A DNA stretch of 5,677 nt. It comes from Rhodospirillaceae bacterium. GTDB lineage: Bacteria; Pseudomonadota; Alphaproteobacteria; CADEGL01. The stretch covers positions 1-5,677 of the forward strand of contig JABIRQ010000431.1 in NCBI GenBank assembly GCA_018699755.1, read 5' to 3'. This document shows positions 1 to 5,677 of the stretch, one piece after another. Positions within the stretch are counted from its first letter, which is position 1. Each line of letters opens with the position of its first letter. The notes under the pieces are model-generated. The model was not told the DNA's origin, made no database searches, and worked only from the letters and a program-made list of their open reading frames with translations. Position numbers and translations under genes: made by a program.

Positions 1-306
1 ATAGCCGCCGGTCCGCTTCCCCCAGCGCACGGGGACGATGATGCCCGTGTCCATGAACGGCGTCTTGTCGCAGCGGCTGAAATCCGAGGCATAGACGACA
101 TAGCGGTCGTCGATCGCCTCGAAGGGGGTGGGCGCCAGATACTTCTCCAGGACCGCCTTGTCCGTGCGGCAGACCACCATCAGGTTGGCATTGTGAGGGC
201 AGTGATAGGGCACGAAGGGATCGGGGATCAGCGGCGCCTGGATCGGCATGTTGTTGCCGCTTTGCACCCGGTAGCCCTGCTCGGAACCTGCCTTCGCCTC
301 GTCCAT
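1..306 (-). CDS. Acetoacetate decarboxylase-like protein, N-terminal part (runs off window)
   Basis: The first 102 codons are present; the gene continues leftward beyond the window. The start is ATG at 306, preceded by a good Shine-Dalgarno GGGAGA (313-318) with 6 bases of spacing. The segment resembles the N-terminal half of the acetoacetate decarboxylase (ADC) superfamily: a 'CRTDKAVLEKYL' stretch (residues 46-57) matches the family's 'YRTD..ALRKVVP' region, and 'FMDTGIIVPV' (84-93) matches its 'YTESGQAIPV' strand, followed by a glycine-tyrosine pair at 101-102. Authentic ADC decarboxylates acetoacetate to acetone using a Schiff-base lysine, which would lie just beyond the window edge. By my hand alignment, clostridial Arg29, Glu61 and Glu76 correspond to Asn39, about Val71, and Asp86, so true decarboxylase activity is doubtful; an ADC-like aldolase/dehydratase or other Schiff-base enzyme is possible. 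Family assignment is fairly secure, function is not. It is transcribed divergently from the TIM-barrel gene at 464. Confidence 0.8.
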   Translation of the reverse strand, partial: MDEAKAGSEQGYRVQSGNNMPIQAPLIPDPFVPYHCPHNANLMVVCRTDKAVLEKYLAPTPFEAIDDRYVVYASDFSRCDKTPFMDTGIIVPVRWGKRTGGY

Positions 307-463
307 TTTCGCTCTCCCGTCTTGCGCGAATGGTCAACGCTTTCTGCTTCCGAGACATACCATCTGGCGCGATCCGACGACAGGGCACGGCGCTTGCCGG
401 GCGGCGGGTGGCCACGCAGGATGGCCCGACTCATTCCCCGGATCATTCAAGGGAGACAGCGCC
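307..463. promoter_or_regulatory. Divergent intergenic region, presumed promoters for both flanking genes
   Basis: These 157 bases separate two divergently oriented gene starts, so they should hold both promoters; that is inferred from layout. I could not identify a convincing -35/-10 pair on either strand. A TTGACC hexamer on the minus strand (332-337) has no matching -10 at the right distance: the expected position falls at the ribosome-binding site of the leftward gene. An imperfect inverted repeat with arms at 324-334 (GCGCGAATGGT) and 359-370 (ACCATCTGGCGC) could be an operator but is within what chance produces in GC-rich DNA. A Shine-Dalgarno AAGGGAGA (449-456) serves the rightward gene. 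Confidence 0.4.
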
Positions 464-1312
464 ATGCCCGAAATCGAAATCTTCCAGTCGCTCTGGGCGA
501 TGGAGCTGCGCCGGCCGGACGGCAAGGAGCGCAGCCGCGAGGAATCCTTCGAGATGATCGCCGCCGCCGGTTATGACGGCGTGGCCGTCGATCTGGGCTC
601 GATCGATATGGACAACGCCCGCGCCTGCCTGCCCTTTATCCGCGAGCACGGCCTGGGCTGCATCGTGAACGCCTTCCCCAAGACCGTCTCCGCCCTGCGC
701 CCGGTGCTTGAGATGGCCAAGGAGTTCGACGCTCGTTTCGTCAACGTCATCGGCCAGGTCATGCCGGTTACGGTCGAGGGCGCGATCCCCGTTATCCGCG
801 CCTGGATGGACCAATCGGAGGAGATCGGCATGCCGGTCCTCTTCGAAACCCACCGCAACTGCATCACCAACGACCTTCTCTTCACCCTCTCCCTGCTCGA
901 CGCGGTGCCCGAGATGCGGCTCTGCGCCGACCTCTCCCATTTCGTCGTGGACCGGGAATTTCCCCTGCCGCTCCTGCCCCGCGACCGCGCCTTCATCCGC
1001 CGCATCCTGGAACGCTCGGACTCCTTCCAGGGCCGGGTCGCGGGGCGCGAGCAGATCCAGCTGCCGCTGGCCTACCCCCAGCACCGGAAATGGGTCGAGC
1101 TGTTCAAGGGCTGGTGGGAGGAGGGGATACGCGGCTGGCGCGCCCGCGCGCAGGAGGGCGAGGTGTTCAACTTTCTCTGCGAACTCGGTCCCCCCGACTA
1201 CGCGATGACCGGCCCAGACGGCTACGAACTCTCCGATCGCTGGGAAGAGGCGTTGACGATCCGGGGCTGGGTGCGGGACATCTGGGACCGGCTGGAGGTC
1301 GAAGACGCCTGA
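464..1312 (+). CDS. Xylose-isomerase-like TIM-barrel protein (sugar phosphate isomerase/epimerase family)
   Basis: This 282-residue protein looks like a single-domain TIM barrel of the xylose isomerase / AP endonuclease family 2 fold, whose members are usually cytoplasmic, metal-dependent isomerases or epimerases of sugars and related polyols or keto acids. Visible family signatures are a strand-helix start 'AAAGYDGVAVDLGS' (33-46), a metal-site strand 'VLFETHRN' (125-132, Glu128 and His130), 'LCADLSHF' (153-160, Asp156 and His159) and a late glutamate in 'LCELGPPDY' (238-246, Glu239). The segment 'SFQGRVAGREQIQ' (187-199) sits where these proteins normally carry a metal-ligand histidine on strand 7, but shows Gln189 instead. 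The C-terminus has an aspartate/tryptophan-rich helix 'YELSDRWEEAL'. The ATG at 464 is supported by AAGGGAGA with 7 bases of spacing. No signal peptide is seen. It ends 3 bases before the convergent hydrolase gene. The substrate cannot be predicted; 'sugar phosphate' in the family name should not be taken literally. Confidence 0.88.
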   Translation: MPEIEIFQSLWAMELRRPDGKERSREESFEMIAAAGYDGVAVDLGSIDMDNARACLPFIREHGLGCIVNAFPKTVSALRPVLEMAKEFDARFVNVIGQVMPVTVEGAIPVIRAWMDQSEEIGMPVLFETHRNCITNDLLFTLSLLDAVPEMRLCADLSHFVVDREFPLPLLPRDRAFIRRILERSDSFQGRVAGREQIQLPLAYPQHRKWVELFKGWWEEGIRGWRARAQEGEVFNFLCELGPPDYAMTGPDGYELSDRWEEALTIRGWVRDIWDRLEVEDA

Positions 1313-1315
1313 GCC

Positions 1316-2581
1316 TCAGCCTTCGTCCTTGTGGACGATCAGGTCGGACAGCCAGTCGAAGGCAGCCATCTCGAAGGGCAGGTTGTAACCCTGTTCGCAA
1401 TGGGCGCCGCCGCCCGTTCGAGTCTCGGCGGTCGGTTCGGCCGTCTCGAATTGGACGAGGGTCTTGGTCTCGACCTTGACCAGGGCGTCGTAGAGATGTT
1501 TTCCGCGTGTCGCGAAATCGTGGGGATTGTCGGTCACGAAGGCGGGCACCGTGATCTCGCCCGCGCGGTAGCGGAAGTCGAAACGCATCATCTCGACGAG
1601 ATAGTCGAAGGGTGTCGTGCAGCCATGCACGGCGGCCCGGCTCATGAAGAAGAAACGCAGGCCCGGCTTGCTCGCCATGGCCTTCGCGAAGAAGCCGTCC
1701 ACGGTTTTCCGATCCCCGGCCTCGAAGGCCGCCCCGATCGCCTCGGGCATGCGCCCGAGCAGGGCATCGCGGAAGGATATCTGGCCCGGATCGACGATCA
1801 TGGCGCAGGGTCGTTCCTCGCCCAGCAGGCCGCGCGGCACGAGATAGCCGCCGAAGCTCCGGCCGAGCACGGCGATACGGTCCGGTGCGGCAAAACCCTG
1901 CTCGGACAGCCAGTCGAGACAGGGCGGCAGGACCGCCTCGTAGTCCGGGCGCATGAACAGCCTGTGGCGCAGCAGGGTATGGCCCTGGCCGGGGCCGTCG
2001 ACGATTGCGACGTTGTAGCCGCGCGCGATGGCGTCCTCGACGGCCGCGATCTGGTAGTATTCCTCGACGAAGCTGTCGTATCCGGTGATGGCGAAGATCG
2101 TCGGCCGCCGCACCGACCATTCCCCGCCGCGCGCAAACACCACGCCCAGCAGTTCCTTGCCCTCGAACGGGATGGCGATCCGTCTCGCCTCATAGTTCGC
2201 GGCCAGGGCGTAGCCTGCGTCCGCCGCGCGCGCCATATCTTCGACCGCCGCCAGGACGGCCGGGTCCCACAGATTCTCGCGCAGTTGGAAATGGCTGGCC
2301 CGGTGGTACTCGGCGGCTCGCAGGAAGGCTCGGCGCGCGCTGACCTTATGCCCGGCGGCAAGCTTTCGTTCGCCGATCTCGAGATAGCGGTTCGCGGCTG
2401 CGCGCCAGGTTTCGTATTGCCCCTGGGCATCGCCGGGCGGCAGGCGATGCCCAATGGCATAGACCTCGGCCACGTCCGCGACTCCGTAATAGGCGTAGCC
2501 GAGGGTGCGGAAGAACTGATCGACCAGGGCCGGATCATCGGCGGCCGGCAAGACCAGGAGTTCGCTGTTGTAATCGGTCAT
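1316..2581 (-). CDS. Alpha/beta hydrolase, FrsA / 2,6-dihydroxypseudooxynicotine hydrolase-like
   Basis: A 421-residue serine hydrolase with an N-terminal helical cap (about 1-145) and a C-terminal alpha/beta-hydrolase domain (about 146-421). The cap carries 'AAGHKVSARRAFLRAAEYHR' (75-94), typical of the FrsA / dihydroxypseudooxynicotine hydrolase / Ayg1-like group, several of which cleave C-C bonds in ketones or polyketides. The nucleophile elbow is 'GRSFGG' (240-245) with Ser242. The acid is probably Asp351 in 'VTDNPHDF' (Asp355 is an alternative), and His394 in 'GGGAHCEQG' completes the triad. 'VDGPGQGHT' (194-202) lies in the usual oxyanion-loop region. All catalytic parts are intact. The ATG at 2581 is preferred: GAGGA (2591-2595) stands 9 bases upstream, whereas the longer frame's TTG at 2590 directly abuts that Shine-Dalgarno. 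No signal peptide is seen. It is the last gene of the minus-strand run, 42 bases after the NTF2-like gene. The substrate is unknown; esterase or C-C hydrolase are both possible. Confidence 0.9.
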   Translation of the reverse strand: MTDYNSELLVLPAADDPALVDQFFRTLGYAYYGVADVAEVYAIGHRLPPGDAQGQYETWRAAANRYLEIGERKLAAGHKVSARRAFLRAAEYHRASHFQLRENLWDPAVLAAVEDMARAADAGYALAANYEARRIAIPFEGKELLGVVFARGGEWSVRRPTIFAITGYDSFVEEYYQIAAVEDAIARGYNVAIVDGPGQGHTLLRHRLFMRPDYEAVLPPCLDWLSEQGFAAPDRIAVLGRSFGGYLVPRGLLGEERPCAMIVDPGQISFRDALLGRMPEAIGAAFEAGDRKTVDGFFAKAMASKPGLRFFFMSRAAVHGCTTPFDYLVEMMRFDFRYRAGEITVPAFVTDNPHDFATRGKHLYDALVKVETKTLVQFETAEPTAETRTGGGAHCEQGYNLPFEMAAFDWLSDLIVHKDEG

Positions 2582-2590
2582 GCGCGGCAA

Positions 2591-2595
2591 TCCTC
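2591..2595 (-). promoter_or_regulatory. Shine-Dalgarno site fixing the hydrolase start
   Basis: GAGGA on the minus strand lies 9 bases upstream of ATG 2581. The in-frame TTG at 2590 follows it with zero spacing and cannot be served by it, so the shorter 421-residue product is the better call. Confidence 0.7.
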
Positions 2596-2623
2596 ATATT
2601 GTGCGGCCTTACGTGGAGCGGGC

Positions 2624-3004
2624 CTATTTCGGTTTGGCGTGGCCGAAATCGTTCCACATGTGCTGGGCGGCGATTTTGTCGTCCCGGACGGTCAGCCGGT
2701 CCATGAAGCGCACGCCCTCGAAGCCGCCATCGTCGCCCGTGAACTCGCCCTCCATCCGGCCGAAGAAATAGACGGCGAAGCCGTCCGCCGTTTCCGCCAC
2801 GTCCGTCGTTTCGACCCCCTTGATCAGGCGGACATAGCGGCTTTCCAGACGGTCCAGCAGGGGGCCCAGTTCGGTCAGGTTGCCGCCCGGGCTTTCGGCC
2901 GCGAAGCCGGATTCCGCCATCGCCGTCGCCGTGTCCCGGTCGCCGCGTTCCAGCGCCGCCAGGAACGCGCGCGCGGTCTTGGCCGCCGCTTCCCGGTCGC
3001 TCAT
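2624..3004 (-). CDS. NTF2/SnoaL-like small protein
   Basis: A 126-residue protein resembling the SnoaL-like branch of the NTF2 fold: an opening helix 'TARAFLAALERGDRDTATAM' (10-29) for the cone wall, then a beta-rich C-terminal half ending in 'RFMDRLTVRDDKIAAQHMWND' (99-119), the usual place for the last strands of the sheet. Such proteins are small pocketed enzymes (isomerase, cyclase, dehydratase) or ligand binders; the fold alone does not give an activity. The pocket residues are not diagnostic to my eye. No signal peptide is present. The start is uncertain: ATG 3004 gives the usual family length and lies 28 bases after the PPK2 stop, but lacks a clear Shine-Dalgarno; an in-frame ATG at 3055 would add 17 Arg/Gly/Ala-rich residues and overlap PPK2 by 23 bases. 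Either way translational coupling to PPK2 is plausible. It probably shares a transcript with the hydrolase downstream. Confidence 0.75.
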   Translation of the reverse strand: MSDREAAAKTARAFLAALERGDRDTATAMAESGFAAESPGGNLTELGPLLDRLESRYVRLIKGVETTDVAETADGFAVYFFGRMEGEFTGDDGGFEGVRFMDRLTVRDDKIAAQHMWNDFGHAKPK

Positions 3005-3032
3005 GCCCGGCGCCCCGGCGTCTCGGCGGCGC

Positions 3033-4223
3033 TCAACGATCGGCCCCCAGGACATGCTCGGCCGCGCCGATCACGTCGTTCGAGGAGCCAACGATCAGCG
3101 GATCGGGGCCATGGCCGGCGGCCTTGGTCTTGTTCGGATAGGGCAGCTGCCACAGGAAATGCTGCATGCAGTTGATGCGCGCGCGCTTCTTGTCGCTCGA
3201 CTTGATCACCGTCCAGGGCGCGTCGGCCGTGTCGGTGTAGAAGAACATGGCTTCCTTGGCTTCGGTGTATTCCTCCCACTTCTTCAGGGACGCCATGTCG
3301 ATCGGGGTCAGTTTCCACTGCTTCAGCGGGTCCTTCTTGCGCTGGGTGAACCGGCGATGCTGTTCCTCCTGGGTCACCGAGAACCAATACTTGAAGAGGC
3401 GGAAGCCGCTGTTGACCAGCATCCGTTCGATCTGCGGCGTCTGACGCATGAATTCGAGATATTCCTGAGGCGTGCAAAAGCCCATGACCCGCTCGACCCC
3501 GGCCCGGTTGTACCAGGAGCGGTCGAACATCACGATCTCGCCCGCCGTCGGCAGTTCGGCGATATAGCGCTGGAAGAACCATTGCCCGCGTTCGGTCTCG
3601 CCCGGCTTTTCCAGCGCCACGACCCGCGCGCCGCGCGGGTTGAGATGTTCCATGAAGCGCTTGATCGTACCGCCCTTGCCGGCCGCATCGCGGCCCTCGA
3701 ACAGGACGACGATCTTCTGACCCGTCTCCTTGACCCAGTTCTGGACCTTCAACAGCTCGACCTGCAGATCCGCCTTTTGACGCTCGTACACCTTGCGGCG
3801 CATCTTGGTCTTGTAGGGGTAGACGTCGCTCTGGAATACATCGCGGAGGGCCTTCGGGTCGTGCTCCAACTCCGCCAGCCGGTCTAGCGCCTCGTCGGGA
3901 TCGTGCTGTTCCGGCGGAACGAACGAGCTGGCGCTCGATGCCTTGCCGTTGTTGCGTTTCGCCTTGGCCTTCGTTGCGCCGTTGGTGCGTGCCTTCTTCG
4001 CCTCCGGCTTGGCGTCCTTCTTCGCCTCCGGCTTGGCGCCCTTCGCCGCCACCGGCTTGGCGTCCTTCTTCGCCTCCGGCTTGGCGCCCTTCGCCGCTTC
4101 CGGCTTGGCGTCCTTCTTCGCCGCCGATTCGGCGACTTCCGCCGCTACCGGTTCAGCGACTCTCGCCGCTACCTGTTCGGCGGCTCTCGGCGGCGTCGAG
4201 CTCGCGTCTTTCGTCTCCTGCAT
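3033..4223 (-). CDS. ppk2: Polyphosphate kinase 2, class I, with repeat-rich N-terminal extension
   Basis: PPK2 transfers phosphate from inorganic polyphosphate to nucleoside diphosphates (ADP to ATP or GDP to GTP) in the cytoplasm, and some enzymes run in reverse. The 396-residue product has a low-complexity N-terminus (1-98) and a complete single-copy PPK2 core (about 120-365). The core shows 'LQVELLKVQNWVKETGQKIV' (153-172), a Walker A loop 'EGRDAAGKGG' (176-185, Lys183), a Walker B / DRS segment 'IVMFDRSWYNRAGVERVMGF' (230-249, Asp234), and an Arg/Lys-rich lid around 'RRFTQRKKDPLKQWKLTP' (290-307). One PPK2 domain of this type points to class I. The C-terminal tail includes 'PDPLIVGSSNDVIG'. 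Start: ATG 4223 has GGGGAG (4230-4235) at 6 bases; an in-frame GTG at 4271 would add 16 residues but has only a poorly spaced GGAG. Gene order places it 92 bases after the aminotransferase and 28 bases before the NTF2-like gene. Residues 15-78 are octapeptide repeats, described separately. Confidence 0.95.
   Translation of the reverse strand: MQETKDASSTPPRAAEQVAARVAEPVAAEVAESAAKKDAKPEAAKGAKPEAKKDAKPVAAKGAKPEAKKDAKPEAKKARTNGATKAKAKRNNGKASSASSFVPPEQHDPDEALDRLAELEHDPKALRDVFQSDVYPYKTKMRRKVYERQKADLQVELLKVQNWVKETGQKIVVLFEGRDAAGKGGTIKRFMEHLNPRGARVVALEKPGETERGQWFFQRYIAELPTAGEIVMFDRSWYNRAGVERVMGFCTPQEYLEFMRQTPQIERMLVNSGFRLFKYWFSVTQEEQHRRFTQRKKDPLKQWKLTPIDMASLKKWEEYTEAKEAMFFYTDTADAPWTVIKSSDKKRARINCMQHFLWQLPYPNKTKAAGHGPDPLIVGSSNDVIGAAEHVLGADR
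3990..4181 (-). repeat. Eight in-frame 24-base tandem repeats coding Lys/Ala/Pro octapeptides in PPK2
   Basis: Residues 15-78 of PPK2 parse without gaps into eight octapeptides: AEQVAARV, AEPVAAEV, AESAAKKD, AKPEAAKG, AKPEAKKD, AKPVAAKG, AKPEAKKD, AKPEAKKA. At the DNA level the later five units are nearly identical and alternate between a 'KKD' and a 'AKG' type, suggesting duplication of 48-base pairs of units; the first three are diverged. Net charge shifts from about neutral at the N-terminal copies to strongly positive near the kinase core. Followed by another basic stretch (79-94). It is probably disordered. The 24-base period keeps the frame when copies are gained or lost. Confidence 0.95.
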
Positions 4224-4229
4224 CTCTCT

Positions 4230-4235
4230 CTCCCC
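4230..4235 (-). promoter_or_regulatory. Shine-Dalgarno site fixing the PPK2 start
   Basis: GGGGAG on the minus strand stands 6 bases before ATG 4223. It is embedded in GGG followed by five GA dinucleotides that run straight into the start codon, so the spacer itself is a short dinucleotide repeat. It is inside the longer GTG-started frame and strongly favours the ATG. Confidence 0.75.
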
Positions 4236-4315
4236 GGCGGATGGCCTCAACCAAACCGCGCTTTCTGTCACGCTCCGCCCGTCGGTGCGTTGATATAGCT
4301 CAAGCCGCCGCCGGC

Positions 4316-5656
4316 CTACGGCAGCACGTCGCGGCAGGTCTGTGCGAACTTGTCGACGATCTCGTCCAGTTCCGCGTCGGTCGCGTTATAGGCCGGCGAC
4401 AGGATGGCAATATCGCCCCGCTCGCCGTCGACATTGCCGCCGACCGGATAGCAGATCAGGCCGTTCTCCAAGCCCCGCTGCTTGATCTTGGCGAAGATCG
4501 TCTTGTCGGCCGCAAAGGGCTCCTTGGTCTCCTGGTCGGCGACGAATTCGACCCCGACGAAATAGCCGCGCCCCCGGATGTCGCCGATATGGGCGTGCTG
4601 GCCGATCTCGCGGCGCAGGGCGTCCATGAATTGCGGCCCCTTGGTCCGCACCCGCTCCAACAACCCGTCGCGCTCGACCACCTGCTGCACCGCCACCCCG
4701 GCGGCGCAGGCCAGGGTATGGCCGGTGAAGGTATGGGCCGTCAGCAGATCGCCATAGGCCTCGACGATCGGGCCCTTCAGCCGCTCGTGATAGATCGCGA
4801 CCCCCAGGGGGACGTAGCCCGCACCCAGCCCCTTGGCGACGGACATGATGTCGGGCTCGACACCGTCCTCTTCCAGCGCGCGCCAATAGCCGGTGCGTCC
4901 CGCGCCGCACATCACCTCGTCGGCGATCATCAAGACGCCGTACTTGTCGCAGACCGCGCGCATGGCCTTGGCGTAACCCTCGGGCGCGGGCACCGCGCCG
5001 CCGGCCGCGCCGACCACCGGCTCGAAGATGAAGGCGGCCACGTTCTCCGGCCCCTGGCGCAGGATCTCGCGCTCCAGCTCGGCAGCGCAGTATTGCGGGA
5101 TGTCCTGGGGCGCGATGCCGGCGGGCGGGCGATAGACATTGGCAGGGGAGACGAAGCTCGCCTCCATCATCGCGCCCTCGAAGGGCTCGCGTCTTTGGGC
5201 GAAGCCGGAGACGGACAGCGCGCCCAAGGTGTTGCCGTGCCAGGAGCGCTGGCGCGCGATGAAGCGCCGCCGCGTCTTCTGGCCCATGGCCGCGTGATAC
5301 TGCAGTGCGATCTTGAGGCAGCTTTCCACCGCCTCCGACCCGCCGGTCACGAAGACCATCTCCTTGAGGCCGCTGCCGCATTGCTTGGCGACCATCGCCT
5401 GCAGGGTTTCCAGCGCGTCGCTGGTAAAGGTGAAGCGGTGATGGGAGGCGATCTGGTCCAGCTGGTCCTTGATCGCCTGGTTCACGTCCTCGTTGCCGTG
5501 CCCCAGGCAGTAGACGCTGGGTCCGCCCGAGCCGTCGACATACTGCTTGCCGTCCGTGTCCCAGACATAGGAGCCCTTGCCCCGCGCCACCTTGGGCAGG
5601 GCGGCGGTCGAAAAGATATTGGCGGCTCCCGCTTCGCTTTCGGCGATGGCGGCCAT
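4316..5656 (-). CDS. Class III PLP-dependent aminotransferase
   Basis: A complete 446-residue fold-type I, class III (omega-type) aminotransferase, which moves an amino group from an amine or non-alpha amino acid to a keto acid using pyridoxal phosphate. Visible motifs in order: 'YVWDTDGKQYVDGSGG' (30-45), phosphate-cup 'TGGSEAVES' (104-112), ring-stacking region 'WHGNTLGALS' (139-148; Trp139 where Tyr or Phe is frequent), 'FEPVVGAAGG' (211-220), 'IADEVMCGAGRTG' (244-256) with the pyridine-binding Asp246, the Schiff-base lysine Lys275 in 'SVAKGLGAGYVPLG' (272-285), 'HTFTGHTLACAA' (308-319), and 'DIRGRGYFVGVEF' (359-371) with the arginines that usually hold the substrate carboxylate. Length is normal for the family. 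ATG 5656 follows GGGAGGA (5664-5670) with 7 bases of spacing. Often annotated as aspartate aminotransferase family, but the amino donor cannot be told from sequence; beta-alanine, GABA, taurine or a diamine are all possible. The promoter lies outside the window. Confidence 0.93.
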   Translation of the reverse strand: MAAIAESEAGAANIFSTAALPKVARGKGSYVWDTDGKQYVDGSGGPSVYCLGHGNEDVNQAIKDQLDQIASHHRFTFTSDALETLQAMVAKQCGSGLKEMVFVTGGSEAVESCLKIALQYHAAMGQKTRRRFIARQRSWHGNTLGALSVSGFAQRREPFEGAMMEASFVSPANVYRPPAGIAPQDIPQYCAAELEREILRQGPENVAAFIFEPVVGAAGGAVPAPEGYAKAMRAVCDKYGVLMIADEVMCGAGRTGYWRALEEDGVEPDIMSVAKGLGAGYVPLGVAIYHERLKGPIVEAYGDLLTAHTFTGHTLACAAGVAVQQVVERDGLLERVRTKGPQFMDALRREIGQHAHIGDIRGRGYFVGVEFVADQETKEPFAADKTIFAKIKQRGLENGLICYPVGGNVDGERGDIAILSPAYNATDAELDEIVDKFAQTCRDVLP

Positions 5657-5677
5657 GGCGGTGTCCTCCCTCGAATA

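Noticed and set aside
307..345. TTGACC (332-337, minus strand) as a -35 box for the ADC-like gene
   Set aside because: A 17-base spacer puts the -10 on GAGCGA, directly at the ribosome-binding site and start codon, which is neither a -10 match nor a workable layout.
443..1084. A 213-codon minus-strand frame opposite the TIM-barrel gene
   Set aside because: The plus-strand gene has a good ribosome-binding site and recognisable family motifs; the antisense frame has neither.
1331..3175. A 614-codon open frame on the plus strand opposite the hydrolase and NTF2-like genes
   Set aside because: It spans three well-supported minus-strand genes, resembles no family, and has the composition expected from the antisense of GC-rich codons. 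Stops are rare in such frames, so length alone means little.
2880..3887. A 335-codon plus-strand frame opposite PPK2
   Set aside because: PPK2 on the other strand has intact Walker motifs and family similarity along its whole core; this frame is its antisense shadow.
4224..4271. GTG-started N-terminal extension of PPK2 (16 residues)
   Set aside because: The GTG at 4271 has only a GGAG one base upstream, whereas ATG 4223 has an optimal GGGGAG at 6 bases.
3903..4298. Plus-strand frames with Leu/Arg or Ala/Ser/Phe repeats that look like a repeat protein or membrane segments
   Set aside because: The periodicity is only the reverse complement of the PPK2 octapeptide repeat; no separate start signal or family match.
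4224..4315. Terminator and internal promoter in the 92-base gap between the aminotransferase and PPK2
   Set aside because: The only hairpin candidate after the aminotransferase stop is a 4-pair GCCG/CGGC stem without a U-tract, and the TATATC near 4294-4299 has no suitably spaced -35. A promoter here is possible but cannot be supported.

Overview
The window reads as chromosomal DNA of a GC-rich proteobacterium, most likely an alphaproteobacterium of the Rhodospirillales type. This is inferred from the strong G/C bias at third codon positions, the compact gene packing, and the style of the encoded families; no rRNA or other phylogenetic marker is present. I see no insertion sequence, phage gene, CRISPR array, tRNA or rRNA.

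Layout from left to right. The 5' end of an acetoacetate decarboxylase-like gene runs leftward off the window edge (1-306, minus). A 157-base divergent intergenic region (307-463) follows. A plus-strand xylose-isomerase-like TIM-barrel gene (464-1312) ends only 3 bases from the stop codon of a convergent minus-strand gene for an FrsA / 2,6-dihydroxypseudooxynicotine-hydrolase-type alpha/beta hydrolase (1316-2581). Upstream of the hydrolase on the same strand are an NTF2/SnoaL-like small protein (2624-3004), a class I polyphosphate kinase 2 with an unusual octapeptide-repeat N-terminus (3033-4223), and a class III PLP-dependent aminotransferase (4316-5656).

The four minus-strand genes from the aminotransferase to the hydrolase have gaps of 92, 28 and 42 bases. 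The last three could be one transcript. The aminotransferase may be transcribed separately or read through. The hydrolase, NTF2-like protein, TIM-barrel protein, ADC-like protein and aminotransferase belong to families common in small-molecule catabolism or modification, but no substrate can be read from the sequence, and a shared pathway is only a hypothesis. PPK2 has a well-defined role (polyphosphate-driven nucleotide phosphorylation) with no evident metabolic link to its neighbours.

Nothing here amounts to a clearly new system. The points most worth a second look are the eight-copy Lys/Ala/Pro/Glu octapeptide array on PPK2, the substituted catalytic positions in the ADC-like protein, and the apparent loss of one usual metal-ligand histidine in the TIM-barrel protein. 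Ribosome-binding sites support shorter starts than the longest open frames for PPK2 and for the hydrolase.
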